Below, one piece after another: positions 1 through 6,801 of a stretch of 12,809 bases of DNA. The stretch comes from an uncultured Clostridia bacterium (GTDB taxonomy: Bacteria; Bacillota; Clostridia; Oscillospirales; CAG-272), in assembly GCA_937894775.1 (NCBI GenBank), contig CALAXC010000137.1, positions 1-12,809 of the forward strand. The letters are read 5' to 3'. The position numbers and the translations under genes were made by a program. The stretch's first letter is position 1; each line of letters opens with the position of its first letter. The notes below the pieces were generated by a model that worked only from the letters and a program-made list of their open reading frames with translations, ran no database searches and was not told the origin of the DNA.

Positions 1-174
1 AGCCGATATAAAGAGGATACCATGTCCGAATTCCAAAAACTGTTCAAACGTATTATTGCTGCAATTATTAATGCTAATACAGATGCCTATACTTTTGAGC
101 AGTTAAAGAGGGATGTGCGCGGCAAAAAGGGCCTTTTGCAGAAGATAAAAGATATCTTTGCCAATAGGAAATAA
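1..174 (+). CDS. C-terminal end of an unrecognised protein (partial)
   Basis: An open frame runs from the first base of the window to a TAA at 172-174 and gives the last 57 residues of a protein that starts outside the window. The visible part is lysine/arginine-rich and ends in LLQKIKDIFANRK; it looks helical and has no membrane segment. I recognise no family. An internal ATG at 22-24 has no convincing ribosome binding site, so continuation from upstream is more likely than a short gene starting here. The following 159 bases hold no gene; the only structure is a weak 5-bp stem (219-223 with 233-237) that is not a convincing terminator. Confidence 0.5.
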   Translation, partial: SRYKEDTMSEFQKLFKRIIAAIINANTDAYTFEQLKRDVRGKKGLLQKIKDIFANRK

Positions 175-333
175 CACTTTGCTAATTTACAAAAATAATT
201 AACGGAGTTGTTTGTCTGAAGGGGAATAAAATCCCTTTGGATATTATTTCATTTCAAATGATTTCCCTTTTATCAATATGCTTATAAAAAATGTAAATTT
301 CTAAATAAAGCTCTGATGAAAGTGGGTGAATAA

Positions 334-1467
334 ATGGAAAAAGCCATAAGAAGAGGCATTGCAATTCTCTTTGTTTGCATAATGGCTTTGCAATTGAGTT
401 CTTGTAATAAAACGGAGTGTGATACCCAAAAATCATCTACACTTCAAGCGACTGTTATTGAAATCGAGAAATACGGTCATGCTGTACTTGATATTACCAC
501 CGCTGATTTTATGAAAGGCGGATACAATCTCGGTGACATTGTCTGTGTACGTTTTGGAGCATGCGAATATACTATGCCGTTTTTTGACGGATACTATTCT
601 AACCCGGGAAATCTCTTGCTCCGTGGAAGCGCACCGGAAGACTATATCGCGGTGTGCATCAACTACGGGGACTTCTCTGACACAAATGATGTAGAGGTCG
701 GGGATTCTGCTGAAATCACCATGGTAGAAAAATCAGGTATGCGTAACATTCAGGAACTTTATGAGTTACAGTATAGCAACAACCGTGATGATTACTCTGA
801 TGATGCTTCTTTTGCCAACTTTCGTTCTGTAACGGCGGGGCGTATCGGAAACGGCAAACTTTATCGAACCGCTTCTCCCATAAACAACGAAAACGGTCGT
901 GCTGATTATGCAGATAATCTCATTGAATCGGTTGGTGTAACAACAGTCTTAAATCTTGCGGATTCTGATGAAGATATTGAAGGATATTTGGCGGATAGCG
1001 AATGTGATTCTGAATATTACCGGCATCTTTATGAGACAGGGAGCGTGATAGCAATTGATCTGACCGGTAACTTCTATTCAGAGGAGTTTGCTTCCTCTGT
1101 TGCGAAAGGTCTTACGTTCCTTGCACGAAATGAAGCGCCATACTGTATCCATTGTACCGAAGGCAAAGACAGAGCCGGTTTTACTGCTATGCTACTGGAA
1201 GCATTGATGGGTGCAACTCTTGACGAGATTATTAGCGATTATATGATCAGCTTTTACAATTATTATGGTATAGACAAAGAACATGAGCCAGAACGATATC
1301 AGGCGGTTCTTGATATTAACCTGATGGAGATGCTGTTTCATATAACGGGAGCCGAATCGGTCGAACAACTGGAACAGATTAATTTAGAAACAGCTGTGAC
1401 AGCGTATCTGATAGAAGCCGGCATGTCCCAAGAGGATATCGTTATGTTAAAACAAAAACTTGGATAA
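334..1467 (+). CDS. Lipoprotein tyrosine phosphatase (Y_phosphatase3-like) with SAM-HAT-like N-terminal domain
   Basis: This 377-residue protein begins with a lipoprotein signal peptide: positively charged start, hydrophobic stretch and lipobox LSSC with Cys24, so it should be anchored on the outer face of the membrane. The C-terminal half (about residues 165-377) has the features of atypical bacterial tyrosine/dual-specificity phosphatases: GNGKLYRTASP near the domain start and the P-loop HCTEGKDR with nucleophile Cys274 and Arg280 (CX5R). The region of about residues 38-135 (KYGHAVLDIT, NLGDIVCV, NPGNLLLRG, YIAVCINYGDF) resembles the C-terminal beta domain of SAM hydroxide adenosyltransferases; this is a pattern judgement, not a search result. 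The ATG at 334 is preceded by a moderate GTGGGTG site at 322-328. Substrate is unknown. The phosphatase call is firm; the N-terminal domain call is tentative. Confidence 0.85.
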   Translation: MEKAIRRGIAILFVCIMALQLSSCNKTECDTQKSSTLQATVIEIEKYGHAVLDITTADFMKGGYNLGDIVCVRFGACEYTMPFFDGYYSNPGNLLLRGSAPEDYIAVCINYGDFSDTNDVEVGDSAEITMVEKSGMRNIQELYELQYSNNRDDYSDDASFANFRSVTAGRIGNGKLYRTASPINNENGRADYADNLIESVGVTTVLNLADSDEDIEGYLADSECDSEYYRHLYETGSVIAIDLTGNFYSEEFASSVAKGLTFLARNEAPYCIHCTEGKDRAGFTAMLLEALMGATLDEIISDYMISFYNYYGIDKEHEPERYQAVLDINLMEMLFHITGAESVEQLEQINLETAVTAYLIEAGMSQEDIVMLKQKLG

Positions 1468-1663
1468 TATCATCGTGTGTGACTATCTTGCTCTGCAGAG
1501 ACGAGAACAAATACAACTGACCGATTTCTATATGCTCATGCCAACCTTGTTTGGTTTGGTTGCTGATTATATATCCATTTTGCTGTTGCCGGTGTATCTT
1601 TTGAGTCTTCTTTTGCTTGTGTTTCTAATGCATGAGCTTGTCGCGAAAAAGGACAATTTGTAA
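1460..1663 (+). CDS. Doubtful small membrane ORF, possibly a gene remnant
   Basis: This frame overlaps the end of the phosphatase gene and would need a TTG start at 1460 with no ribosome binding site; an ATG at 1532 also lacks one. The product ends in a single long hydrophobic stretch (about residues 28-56, including SILLLPVYLLSLLLLVFLMH) followed by a charged tail, as in a one-helix membrane peptide or the last helix of a permease. It fills the gap between the phosphatase and the ATP-grasp gene, 20 bases before the latter. Without a start signal it may be the 3' remnant of a larger membrane gene or a chance frame. Confidence 0.25.
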   Translation: MDNIIVCDYLALQRREQIQLTDFYMLMPTLFGLVADYISILLLPVYLLSLLLLVFLMHELVAKKDNL

Positions 1664-1666
1664 ATG

Positions 1667-1676
1667 AAAGGGGGTG
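1667..1676 (+). promoter_or_regulatory. Strong ribosome binding site of the ATP-grasp gene
   Basis: The string AAAGGGGGTG lies 7 bases before the ATG at 1684. It fixes the start of the ATP-grasp gene and is clearly stronger than anything in front of the preceding small ORF. Confidence 0.7.
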
Positions 1677-1683
1677 TGGTTAT

Positions 1684-2496
1684 ATGAAGAAAATATTATA
1701 TTTGACAGACTTGTATTATAAAGCAAAAGGCAGAAACTATTATGAGGAAGATATTTATATAGCAGGAAAATTAAAGGATTACTTTGATGTTGTATTATGC
1801 AATCCCAAAAACTCAGAAAGCTTTGAAAAAGATGTTGATTTAATTGTTTTTAGAAATACAGGTGCGGTAAGCGGATTTAAAGATATTTATAATTCGTTTG
1901 TTGAGAGAGTAAGGACAAATAATCTGAAAACATTTAATGAATTTGTTGGAAAGGCAGATATGTGCGGAAAGCAATATTTATTAGATTTGACATCAGAGAA
2001 ATATCCTGTCATTCCTACAATAGATACAATAGAAGATATAGATTTATTACCAAATGCAGATGAATATGTTATCAAACCAAAAGATGGCGCTGATTCAATA
2101 GGACTTGAGTTTTTATCAAGAGCCGAACTTGCCGAAAGAAATTTAACATCGGGAGCTACTTTGATACAGCCTGCAATCGATTTTAAATACGAAGTATCGT
2201 TTTATTTCATAAATGATAAATTGGAATATGCTTTGTATGCCCCCAATAAAGAGCAAAGATGGAAGTTAGAAAAATATAATTTTACCGATGAGGACATTGA
2301 GTTTGCTCAAAAATTTATAAAATGGAATGGAATAAAAAACGGTATTCAAAGAGTAGATGCTTGTAGAACTCAAGATGGAAAGTTATTGTTGGTAGAACTT
2401 GAAGATTTAAACCCATATTTATCAATATTGGAATTAGATGAAGAAACAAGAGAAATATTTATGACAGATTTAATCAACGCCTTAATGATGAGCTGA
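1684..2496 (+). CDS. ATP-grasp fold protein, AT-rich
   Basis: The 270-residue product looks like a small ATP-grasp ligase of the RimK/glutathione-synthetase type. Visible landmarks are the ATP-binding strand and loop VIKPKDGADSIG (residues 129-140) and the late metal-binding strand VELEDLNPY (237-245), where Glu238, Glu240 and Asn243 match the usual Mg-binding acidic/Asn positions. The residues before about 100 would form the pre-ATP-grasp domain. Such enzymes activate a carboxylate with ATP and join it to an amine or thiol; the substrate cannot be read from sequence. The gene is much richer in A/T than its neighbours (16 G/C in the 60 bases 1741-1800, against 34 in 60 at 4561-4620) and uses AT-ending codons throughout, which suggests acquisition from a different genome. 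It is followed after 76 bases by an acyltransferase gene. Confidence 0.75.
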   Translation: MKKILYLTDLYYKAKGRNYYEEDIYIAGKLKDYFDVVLCNPKNSESFEKDVDLIVFRNTGAVSGFKDIYNSFVERVRTNNLKTFNEFVGKADMCGKQYLLDLTSEKYPVIPTIDTIEDIDLLPNADEYVIKPKDGADSIGLEFLSRAELAERNLTSGATLIQPAIDFKYEVSFYFINDKLEYALYAPNKEQRWKLEKYNFTDEDIEFAQKFIKWNGIKNGIQRVDACRTQDGKLLLVELEDLNPYLSILELDEETREIFMTDLINALMMS

Positions 2497-2572
2497 AATA
2501 TGGCTACAAAAATGAAAAGGATCATTAGCCTTAAGGGTCTGTGAAAAAACATCTCCTAAAAAAGAAAGAAGT

Positions 2573-3820
2573 ATGATAAAAATGAAGCATCATTTGGGCG
2601 TGATGGATCTGTATCCGATATCTGCCAACAAAACAGTAATGGAAAACAATCCTTTTTTTCAGGTCAAGCTGAAGGAGTGGGTAAACGCAGAACGCTTACA
2701 TACAGCAGTAAAGCAAGCTCTCGGTCAGCATCCGTTGTTTGGGTGTACTTTGCGGTATGAGAAGGGATATTATCTTGAAACCAACGAAAAAGAATTTCTG
2801 TTAATCCGCGCAACCGAAGAAAACAGGCCGCTTGCCTTTGGGGATGCCACAAACGGTTTTTTGTGGCAGATGTGCTATGATGAATGCACCATTTCATTTG
2901 AATGGTGCCACGCAGTCAGCGACGGCAAAGGCGCTTTTGCCTTCTTTTCCTCGGTGCTATGTCATTATTTTGGTGTGGAAAGGTCTGTAGAGCCTGCGTT
3001 AGAGCTGGGTCTTGAAAGCCTCTATGATAAAGCTGAGAAGGGGATTCCTCAAAAGAAACAGGCGAAGGGATTTGCAGCCAATGCGCTTCCATTTCTCAAA
3101 CGCGGTTATCGAACGGATTGCCACATTCTGAAAGCCCCCATGAGCGAGGTGCTTGCCGTTGCAAAGAAGAGTAATTCCTCTCCGGCAGCGGTGCTGCCGC
3201 CTTTGGTTTCCATGGCACTGCGCAAACATATAAGCTCAAAGGCAAAGAACAAAAATGTCAGATGCAGTGTGGTGATTGACTGCCGCGCCCCAATGGGTTT
3301 TCAGACCATGCACAACTGCATCATCTCCAAGAACATTACCTACGTTGACCGTTATGACACGATGGATTTCGCTCGCGTCAGCACGATTTACCGTTCACTT
3401 CTTGATCTTGCTGTGCAGAAGGAAAACATTGTAAAGGCGGCAACGGAATTCATTGATACGGTAGGACCTCTTGTTTCCATAAAGCCTCGCTTTCTGCAAA
3501 AAGCTTTGGCAAAGGTCGTTTTCGGTGTGATGAAACATTCGGAATGCAATTTCGTCTTTACCTATCTTGGCAAAGTAGATTTACCGAATGAAGTGATGTC
3601 CGGACTTGTTGACTTCAATTTCCGCTCCTGGCCGGATTTCAGTGAATGCAATGTTGCCGCGATTGATTTTAACGGCACGCTGATTTTGAATATTTGTGAA
3701 AACTTTCGGGACAAGCAGATCATTCCTGATCTGATCGATATTTGCAGCGCGGTAGGCATTCACTTTGAAACTGTGGATGTGCTTAGCTTTGAACAAGCGA
3801 ATTTGAGACTTACGATCTGA
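2573..3820 (+). CDS. Condensation-domain-like CoA-dependent acyltransferase
   Basis: The 415-residue protein belongs by pattern to the chloramphenicol acetyltransferase / NRPS condensation-domain / alcohol acetyltransferase fold. The catalytic HXXXDG motif is intact as HAVSDG (His113, Asp117, Gly118), preceded by the usual strand FEWC. The C-terminal half has the NFVFTYLGKVDLP strand that corresponds to the bridging region of these enzymes. The family moves an acyl group from a thioester to an amine or alcohol; no carrier protein or adenylation domain is nearby, so a stand-alone acyltransferase is likeliest. The start could be the ATG at 2573 or the ATG at 2582; the nearest purine-rich site (AGAAAGAAG, 2563-2571) is weak and sits closest to the second. 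A terminator follows at 3863. A link to the peptide cassette downstream is not shown. Confidence 0.75.
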   Translation: MIKMKHHLGVMDLYPISANKTVMENNPFFQVKLKEWVNAERLHTAVKQALGQHPLFGCTLRYEKGYYLETNEKEFLLIRATEENRPLAFGDATNGFLWQMCYDECTISFEWCHAVSDGKGAFAFFSSVLCHYFGVERSVEPALELGLESLYDKAEKGIPQKKQAKGFAANALPFLKRGYRTDCHILKAPMSEVLAVAKKSNSSPAAVLPPLVSMALRKHISSKAKNKNVRCSVVIDCRAPMGFQTMHNCIISKNITYVDRYDTMDFARVSTIYRSLLDLAVQKENIVKAATEFIDTVGPLVSIKPRFLQKALAKVVFGVMKHSECNFVFTYLGKVDLPNEVMSGLVDFNFRSWPDFSECNVAAIDFNGTLILNICENFRDKQIIPDLIDICSAVGIHFETVDVLSFEQANLRLTI

Positions 3821-3862
3821 AGCGCGAAGCATCTATGTAAAATGAACTGAGCAAACGAAAAT

Positions 3863-3903
3863 AACAGCCACATGCTTTCAAAGTGTGTGGCTGTTAGATT
3901 TTT
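3863..3903 (+). terminator. Rho-independent terminator after the acyltransferase gene
   Basis: A perfect 10-bp stem, AACAGCCACA (3863-3872) with TGTGGCTGTT (3886-3895), is followed by AGATTTTT. It ends transcription of the upstream genes and separates them from the promoter of the transporter operon that begins a few bases later. Confidence 0.8.
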
Positions 3904-3909
3904 CATAGG

Positions 3910-3946
3910 ATTTGTAACACATTTGTAACGCCCCCTATGTTATCAT
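3910..3946 (+). promoter_or_regulatory. Promoter with tandem 11-bp operator, transporter operon
   Basis: Two 11-bp direct repeats, ATTTGTAACAC (3910-3920) and ATTTGTAACGC (3921-3931), contain the core GTAAC-N6-GTAAC. One-helical-turn direct repeats are typical of OmpR/PhoB-family response regulators. A -10-like TATCAT lies at 3941-3946, ten bases past the repeats; alternatively TTGTAA (3912-3917) and TATGTT (3936-3941) form a promoter with an 18-base spacer. The same arrangement recurs before the precursor gene at 9073. The regulator itself is not in the window. Confidence 0.7.
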
Positions 3947-4024
3947 AAACAGAAAAGTATTCAAAAATAACGTCATATTCAAAAAACTTTTATCAAAACA
4001 CAGTAATAACAACGGGAGATTGAT

Positions 4025-4498
4025 ATGAACAAGCAATTATTCAAAAAAAGTAATATGGAAAAGATCTCATCGCCTGAGCAGCTTCATAATTACGTAAGAG
4101 TTGCCAACCCCGGATTGTGGATGGTACTTTCGGCAATCGTAATTTTGCTTACCGGAGTAATCGTCTGGGGATTTATCGGGAAAATTGATACGACCATGTC
4201 AACTGCAATTGTAACGGAAGGTGGAAATGCGGTTATATACGTAGGCGAGTCCGACGTGGAAAAGATCGAGGTTGGAATGACCGTTCGCTGTGAAGAAAAG
4301 GAATATATCATTACGGATATCGCCGAGGAGCCCATTAGGGTGGATGGCTCTTTCACGGATTACGCAATCTACGCAAGCGGTCTTACCGTTGGTGAATGGG
4401 TGTACGCGGTTAGCATTGACGGTGAGCATTCCGACGGTGTACAAAAGGCGGATATCGTGATCGAGAGCATTTCACCAATCGCCTTTATCCTGAACTGA
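4025..4498 (+). CDS. Short HlyD-like membrane fusion protein of NHLM-type peptide export
   Basis: The 157-residue protein starts with a cytoplasmic segment containing MEKISSPEQLHNYVRVANPG, characteristic of the secretion proteins found with NHLM-type peptide transporters, then one membrane helix (about residues 36-57, ending VIVWGFIGKI) and a small outside beta domain. It would link the ABC transporter to the cell exterior. Its partners are the two ABC genes directly downstream. The ribosome binding site GGGAG (4014-4018) is 6 bases before the ATG. It is far shorter than usual HlyD-type adaptors: there is no coiled-coil hairpin and only one short lipoyl/barrel-like region. Both ends look intact, so it is a naturally reduced form rather than a fragment. 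The role is inferred from the N-terminal pattern and context. Confidence 0.8.
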   Translation: MNKQLFKKSNMEKISSPEQLHNYVRVANPGLWMVLSAIVILLTGVIVWGFIGKIDTTMSTAIVTEGGNAVIYVGESDVEKIEVGMTVRCEEKEYIITDIAEEPIRVDGSFTDYAIYASGLTVGEWVYAVSIDGEHSDGVQKADIVIESISPIAFILN

Positions 4499-4508
4499 GG
4501 AGGGGACT

Positions 4509-6698
4509 ATGGGAAAAGCTGACAACAGAATCAAGGCTCCCGTTACAAACGGTGTGGCGAAGGTTCCAATCGTGATGCAGCTGGAGGCTTTGGAATGCGG
4601 AGCGGCGGCATTGACGATGATTCTTGCCTACTATGAGAAATGGATACCGCTTGAGCAGGTCCGCTCTGATTGCGGAGTTTCGCGAGATGGCTCAAATGCA
4701 AAAAACATATTAAGAGCGGCAAGAAGCTACGGACTTGTGGCTCAAGGTTACAGATATGAGACCGAGACGCTTCGTAAAAATGGAAAATTTCCGTGCATCG
4801 TCCATTGGAATTTCAATCACTTCGTGGTTCTGAACGGATTCAAAGGGAATAAGGCGATTCTCAACGATCCCGCGCGAGGTACATACAGCGTATCTGTTGA
4901 GAGTTTTGATAAATCCTTTACCGGAATATGCCTTATGTTTGAGCCTTCGGAGAACTTTGAGCCCGGAGGCAAGCCTAAGAGTATGATATCCTTTTCAAAG
5001 GAAAAGATGCGCGGAGCCGGTGTTGCTGTGGCGTTCACCGTTATGACCACCGTTACCATGTCGCTGATCGGTATCATCAATCCTGCGTTCTCGCGTATAT
5101 TTATAGACAGGCTCTTGACGGGGCAGAACTCCGAATGGTTAATTCCGTTCATTGGCTCTCTTGCGATGCTTTCAATCATTCAGATCGTCATGGCATTTAT
5201 TGAAGCTATTTATACTGCGCGTATCGGAGCAAAGATTGATGCAATGGGAAGCACTTCTTTTATGTGGAAGGTTTTAAGACTTCCTATGGAATTTTTCACG
5301 CAAAGAATGGCAGGAGATATTCAGCAAAGAAAAGGCTCAAATGCCTCGGTTGCGAGAACATTGGCGGACACCTTTGCCCCTCTTGTTATTGAAGCGGGAA
5401 TGATGGTATTCTATCTTGTGGTAATGATTCGTTACAGTCTGCTTCTCACAATGGTTGGGATTTTATCGATCGTTATCAATATGTTCCTGTCTCGAATCAT
5501 TTCGAAAAAGCGCGTGAACATCACCCGTGTTTCCATGCGAGATGCGGGCAAGCTTACGGGTGCAACGGTTGCTGGAATTGAAATGATTGAAACCATCAAG
5601 GCAAGCGGAGCGGAAAACGGATTTTTTGAAAAATGGTCGGGATATCAGGCAAGCGTCAACACCCAGCGGGTTAAGTACGCAAAGCTTAATCAATATCTTG
5701 GAATGATTCCATCCTTGGTTTCGGCCATAACCAATACTGCGGTTCTCGTTATCGGAGTATATCTTGTGATGGAGGGAGCCTTCACGGTTGGTATGGTTAT
5801 GGCATTCCAGGGCTTTCTTGGATCATTTATGTCACCGGCGCAAAAGTTCATTTCTGCAGGACAAACCTTGCAGGAAATGAGAACGTCGATGGAAAGAATC
5901 GAGGACGTTATGAAATATCCCACCGACAAGCTGTGTGAGCAGACATCGGAAGACGGGGAACAGGATACTTGTTCTAAGCTTTCGGGAAACGTTGAATTGA
6001 AAAACGTTACATTTGGATACTCACGTCTTGGAGAGCCGCTGATAAGGGATTTCAATCTTACGCTCACACCCGGCAAGCGAATTGCACTGGTTGGAATGTC
6101 GGGCTGCGGAAAATCAACGGTCTCAAAGCTGATATCGGGACTCTATCAGCCGTGGAGCGGTGAGATACTCTTTGACGGAAAGCCCATTTCCGCCATTGAC
6201 AGAAGTGTATTTACCGGGTCACTTGCGGTGGTCGATCAGGACATTATTATCTTTGAGGATACGATTGCCAACAACATAAAAATGTGGGACTCTTCCATTG
6301 AAGATTTTGAAATGATATTGGCGGCAAGAGATGCACAGATACATAGCGACATTATGCAGCGTGAGGGCGGATACAATTACAAGCTGACCGAGGGAGGAAA
6401 GGATTTCTCGGGAGGTCAGCGTCAAAGACTTGAAATAGCAAGAGTGCTTGCGCAGGACCCCACGATCGTGATACTCGACGAAGCAACGTCTGCGCTTGAT
6501 GCAAGAACCGAATATGAGGTCATCCGATCCATCAAGGACAGGGGAATCACTTGCATCGTGGTGGCACACCGTCTGTCTACCATTCGCGACTGTGACGAGA
6601 TTCTTGTTATGGATAACGGCGTTGTGGTCGAAAGAGGAACCCATGACGAGCTTTATGCACTCGGCGGCTTCTATACGAAGCTTGTTACAAGCGAATAA
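4509..6698 (+). CDS. NHLM-type bacteriocin ABC transporter with C39 leader peptidase
   Basis: The 729-residue protein has the three parts of a peptidase-containing ABC transporter. An N-terminal C39 cysteine peptidase (about 15-150) shows Gln24, nucleophile Cys30 in LECGAAALTM, His104 in FNHFVVLNGF and Asp120 in NDPARG. A membrane domain follows (about 170-460). The ATPase has Walker A GMSGCGKST (529-537), signature FSGGQRQR (633-640), Walker B VILDEATSALD from 654, and the H-loop VVAHRLSTI. Proteins of this type remove a GG-type leader from a peptide and export the core. The natural substrate here is the Nif11-like precursor at 9211. The site AGGAGGGG (4498-4505) overlaps the stop of the preceding gene, so the two are co-translated. 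All catalytic residues are present and the gene appears fully functional. Confidence 0.93.
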   Translation: MGKADNRIKAPVTNGVAKVPIVMQLEALECGAAALTMILAYYEKWIPLEQVRSDCGVSRDGSNAKNILRAARSYGLVAQGYRYETETLRKNGKFPCIVHWNFNHFVVLNGFKGNKAILNDPARGTYSVSVESFDKSFTGICLMFEPSENFEPGGKPKSMISFSKEKMRGAGVAVAFTVMTTVTMSLIGIINPAFSRIFIDRLLTGQNSEWLIPFIGSLAMLSIIQIVMAFIEAIYTARIGAKIDAMGSTSFMWKVLRLPMEFFTQRMAGDIQQRKGSNASVARTLADTFAPLVIEAGMMVFYLVVMIRYSLLLTMVGILSIVINMFLSRIISKKRVNITRVSMRDAGKLTGATVAGIEMIETIKASGAENGFFEKWSGYQASVNTQRVKYAKLNQYLGMIPSLVSAITNTAVLVIGVYLVMEGAFTVGMVMAFQGFLGSFMSPAQKFISAGQTLQEMRTSMERIEDVMKYPTDKLCEQTSEDGEQDTCSKLSGNVELKNVTFGYSRLGEPLIRDFNLTLTPGKRIALVGMSGCGKSTVSKLISGLYQPWSGEILFDGKPISAIDRSVFTGSLAVVDQDIIIFEDTIANNIKMWDSSIEDFEMILAARDAQIHSDIMQREGGYNYKLTEGGKDFSGGQRQRLEIARVLAQDPTIVILDEATSALDARTEYEVIRSIKDRGITCIVVAHRLSTIRDCDEILVMDNGVVVERGTHDELYALGGFYTKLVTSE

Positions 6699-6713
6699 GG
6701 GGGAGTACGAACG

Positions 6714-6794
6714 ATGAAATTTTCTATGTGTTTAAATGAGTGTGGTTCGTGCCGAAATTCGTGTGTTGCTCGATTTTTCCAAGCGGAGAGGTGA
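6714..6794 (+). CDS. Cysteine-rich 26-residue micro-ORF between the two ABC genes
   Basis: An ATG at 6714 opens 26 codons ending in TGA at 6792-6794. The peptide begins MKFSMCLNECGSCRNSC and ends ARFFQAER; the four cysteines (6, 10, 13, 17) are spaced C-X3-C-X2-C-X3-C, which could bind a metal or form disulfides. A good ribosome binding site, GGGGGAG (6699-6705), lies 8 bases before the ATG and has no other gene to serve at that distance. The stop codon lies inside the ribosome binding site of the next gene, suggesting translational coupling. The reading frame differs from both neighbours. It may be a functional small protein, a bacteriocin-like peptide, or a leader that controls translation of the downstream ATPase. 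I recognise no family. Confidence 0.55.
   Translation: MKFSMCLNECGSCRNSCVARFFQAER
6785..6793 (+). promoter_or_regulatory. Ribosome binding site that sets the start of the second ABC gene at 6802
   Basis: GGAGAGGTG lies 8 bases before the ATG at 6802. The frame is open further upstream to an ATG at 6736, but that codon has no ribosome binding site, and the protein from 6802 begins MGWFDEQIKQR, as expected for this transporter family. Confidence 0.7.
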
Positions 6795-6801
6795 AGTGAG
6801 T

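Noticed and set aside
219..237. Hairpin AAGGG...CCCTT as a terminator
   Set aside because: Only 5 bp of stem and no proper T-run; too weak to call.
2573..3820. Acyltransferase as part of a non-ribosomal peptide synthetase
   Set aside because: No adenylation or carrier domain lies beside it, so a stand-alone acyltransferase is more likely.
6736..6801. N-terminal extension of the second ABC gene from the ATG at 6736
   Set aside because: No ribosome binding site at 6736; the ATG at 6802 has one and gives the expected family start. The region is better explained by the micro-ORF in another frame.
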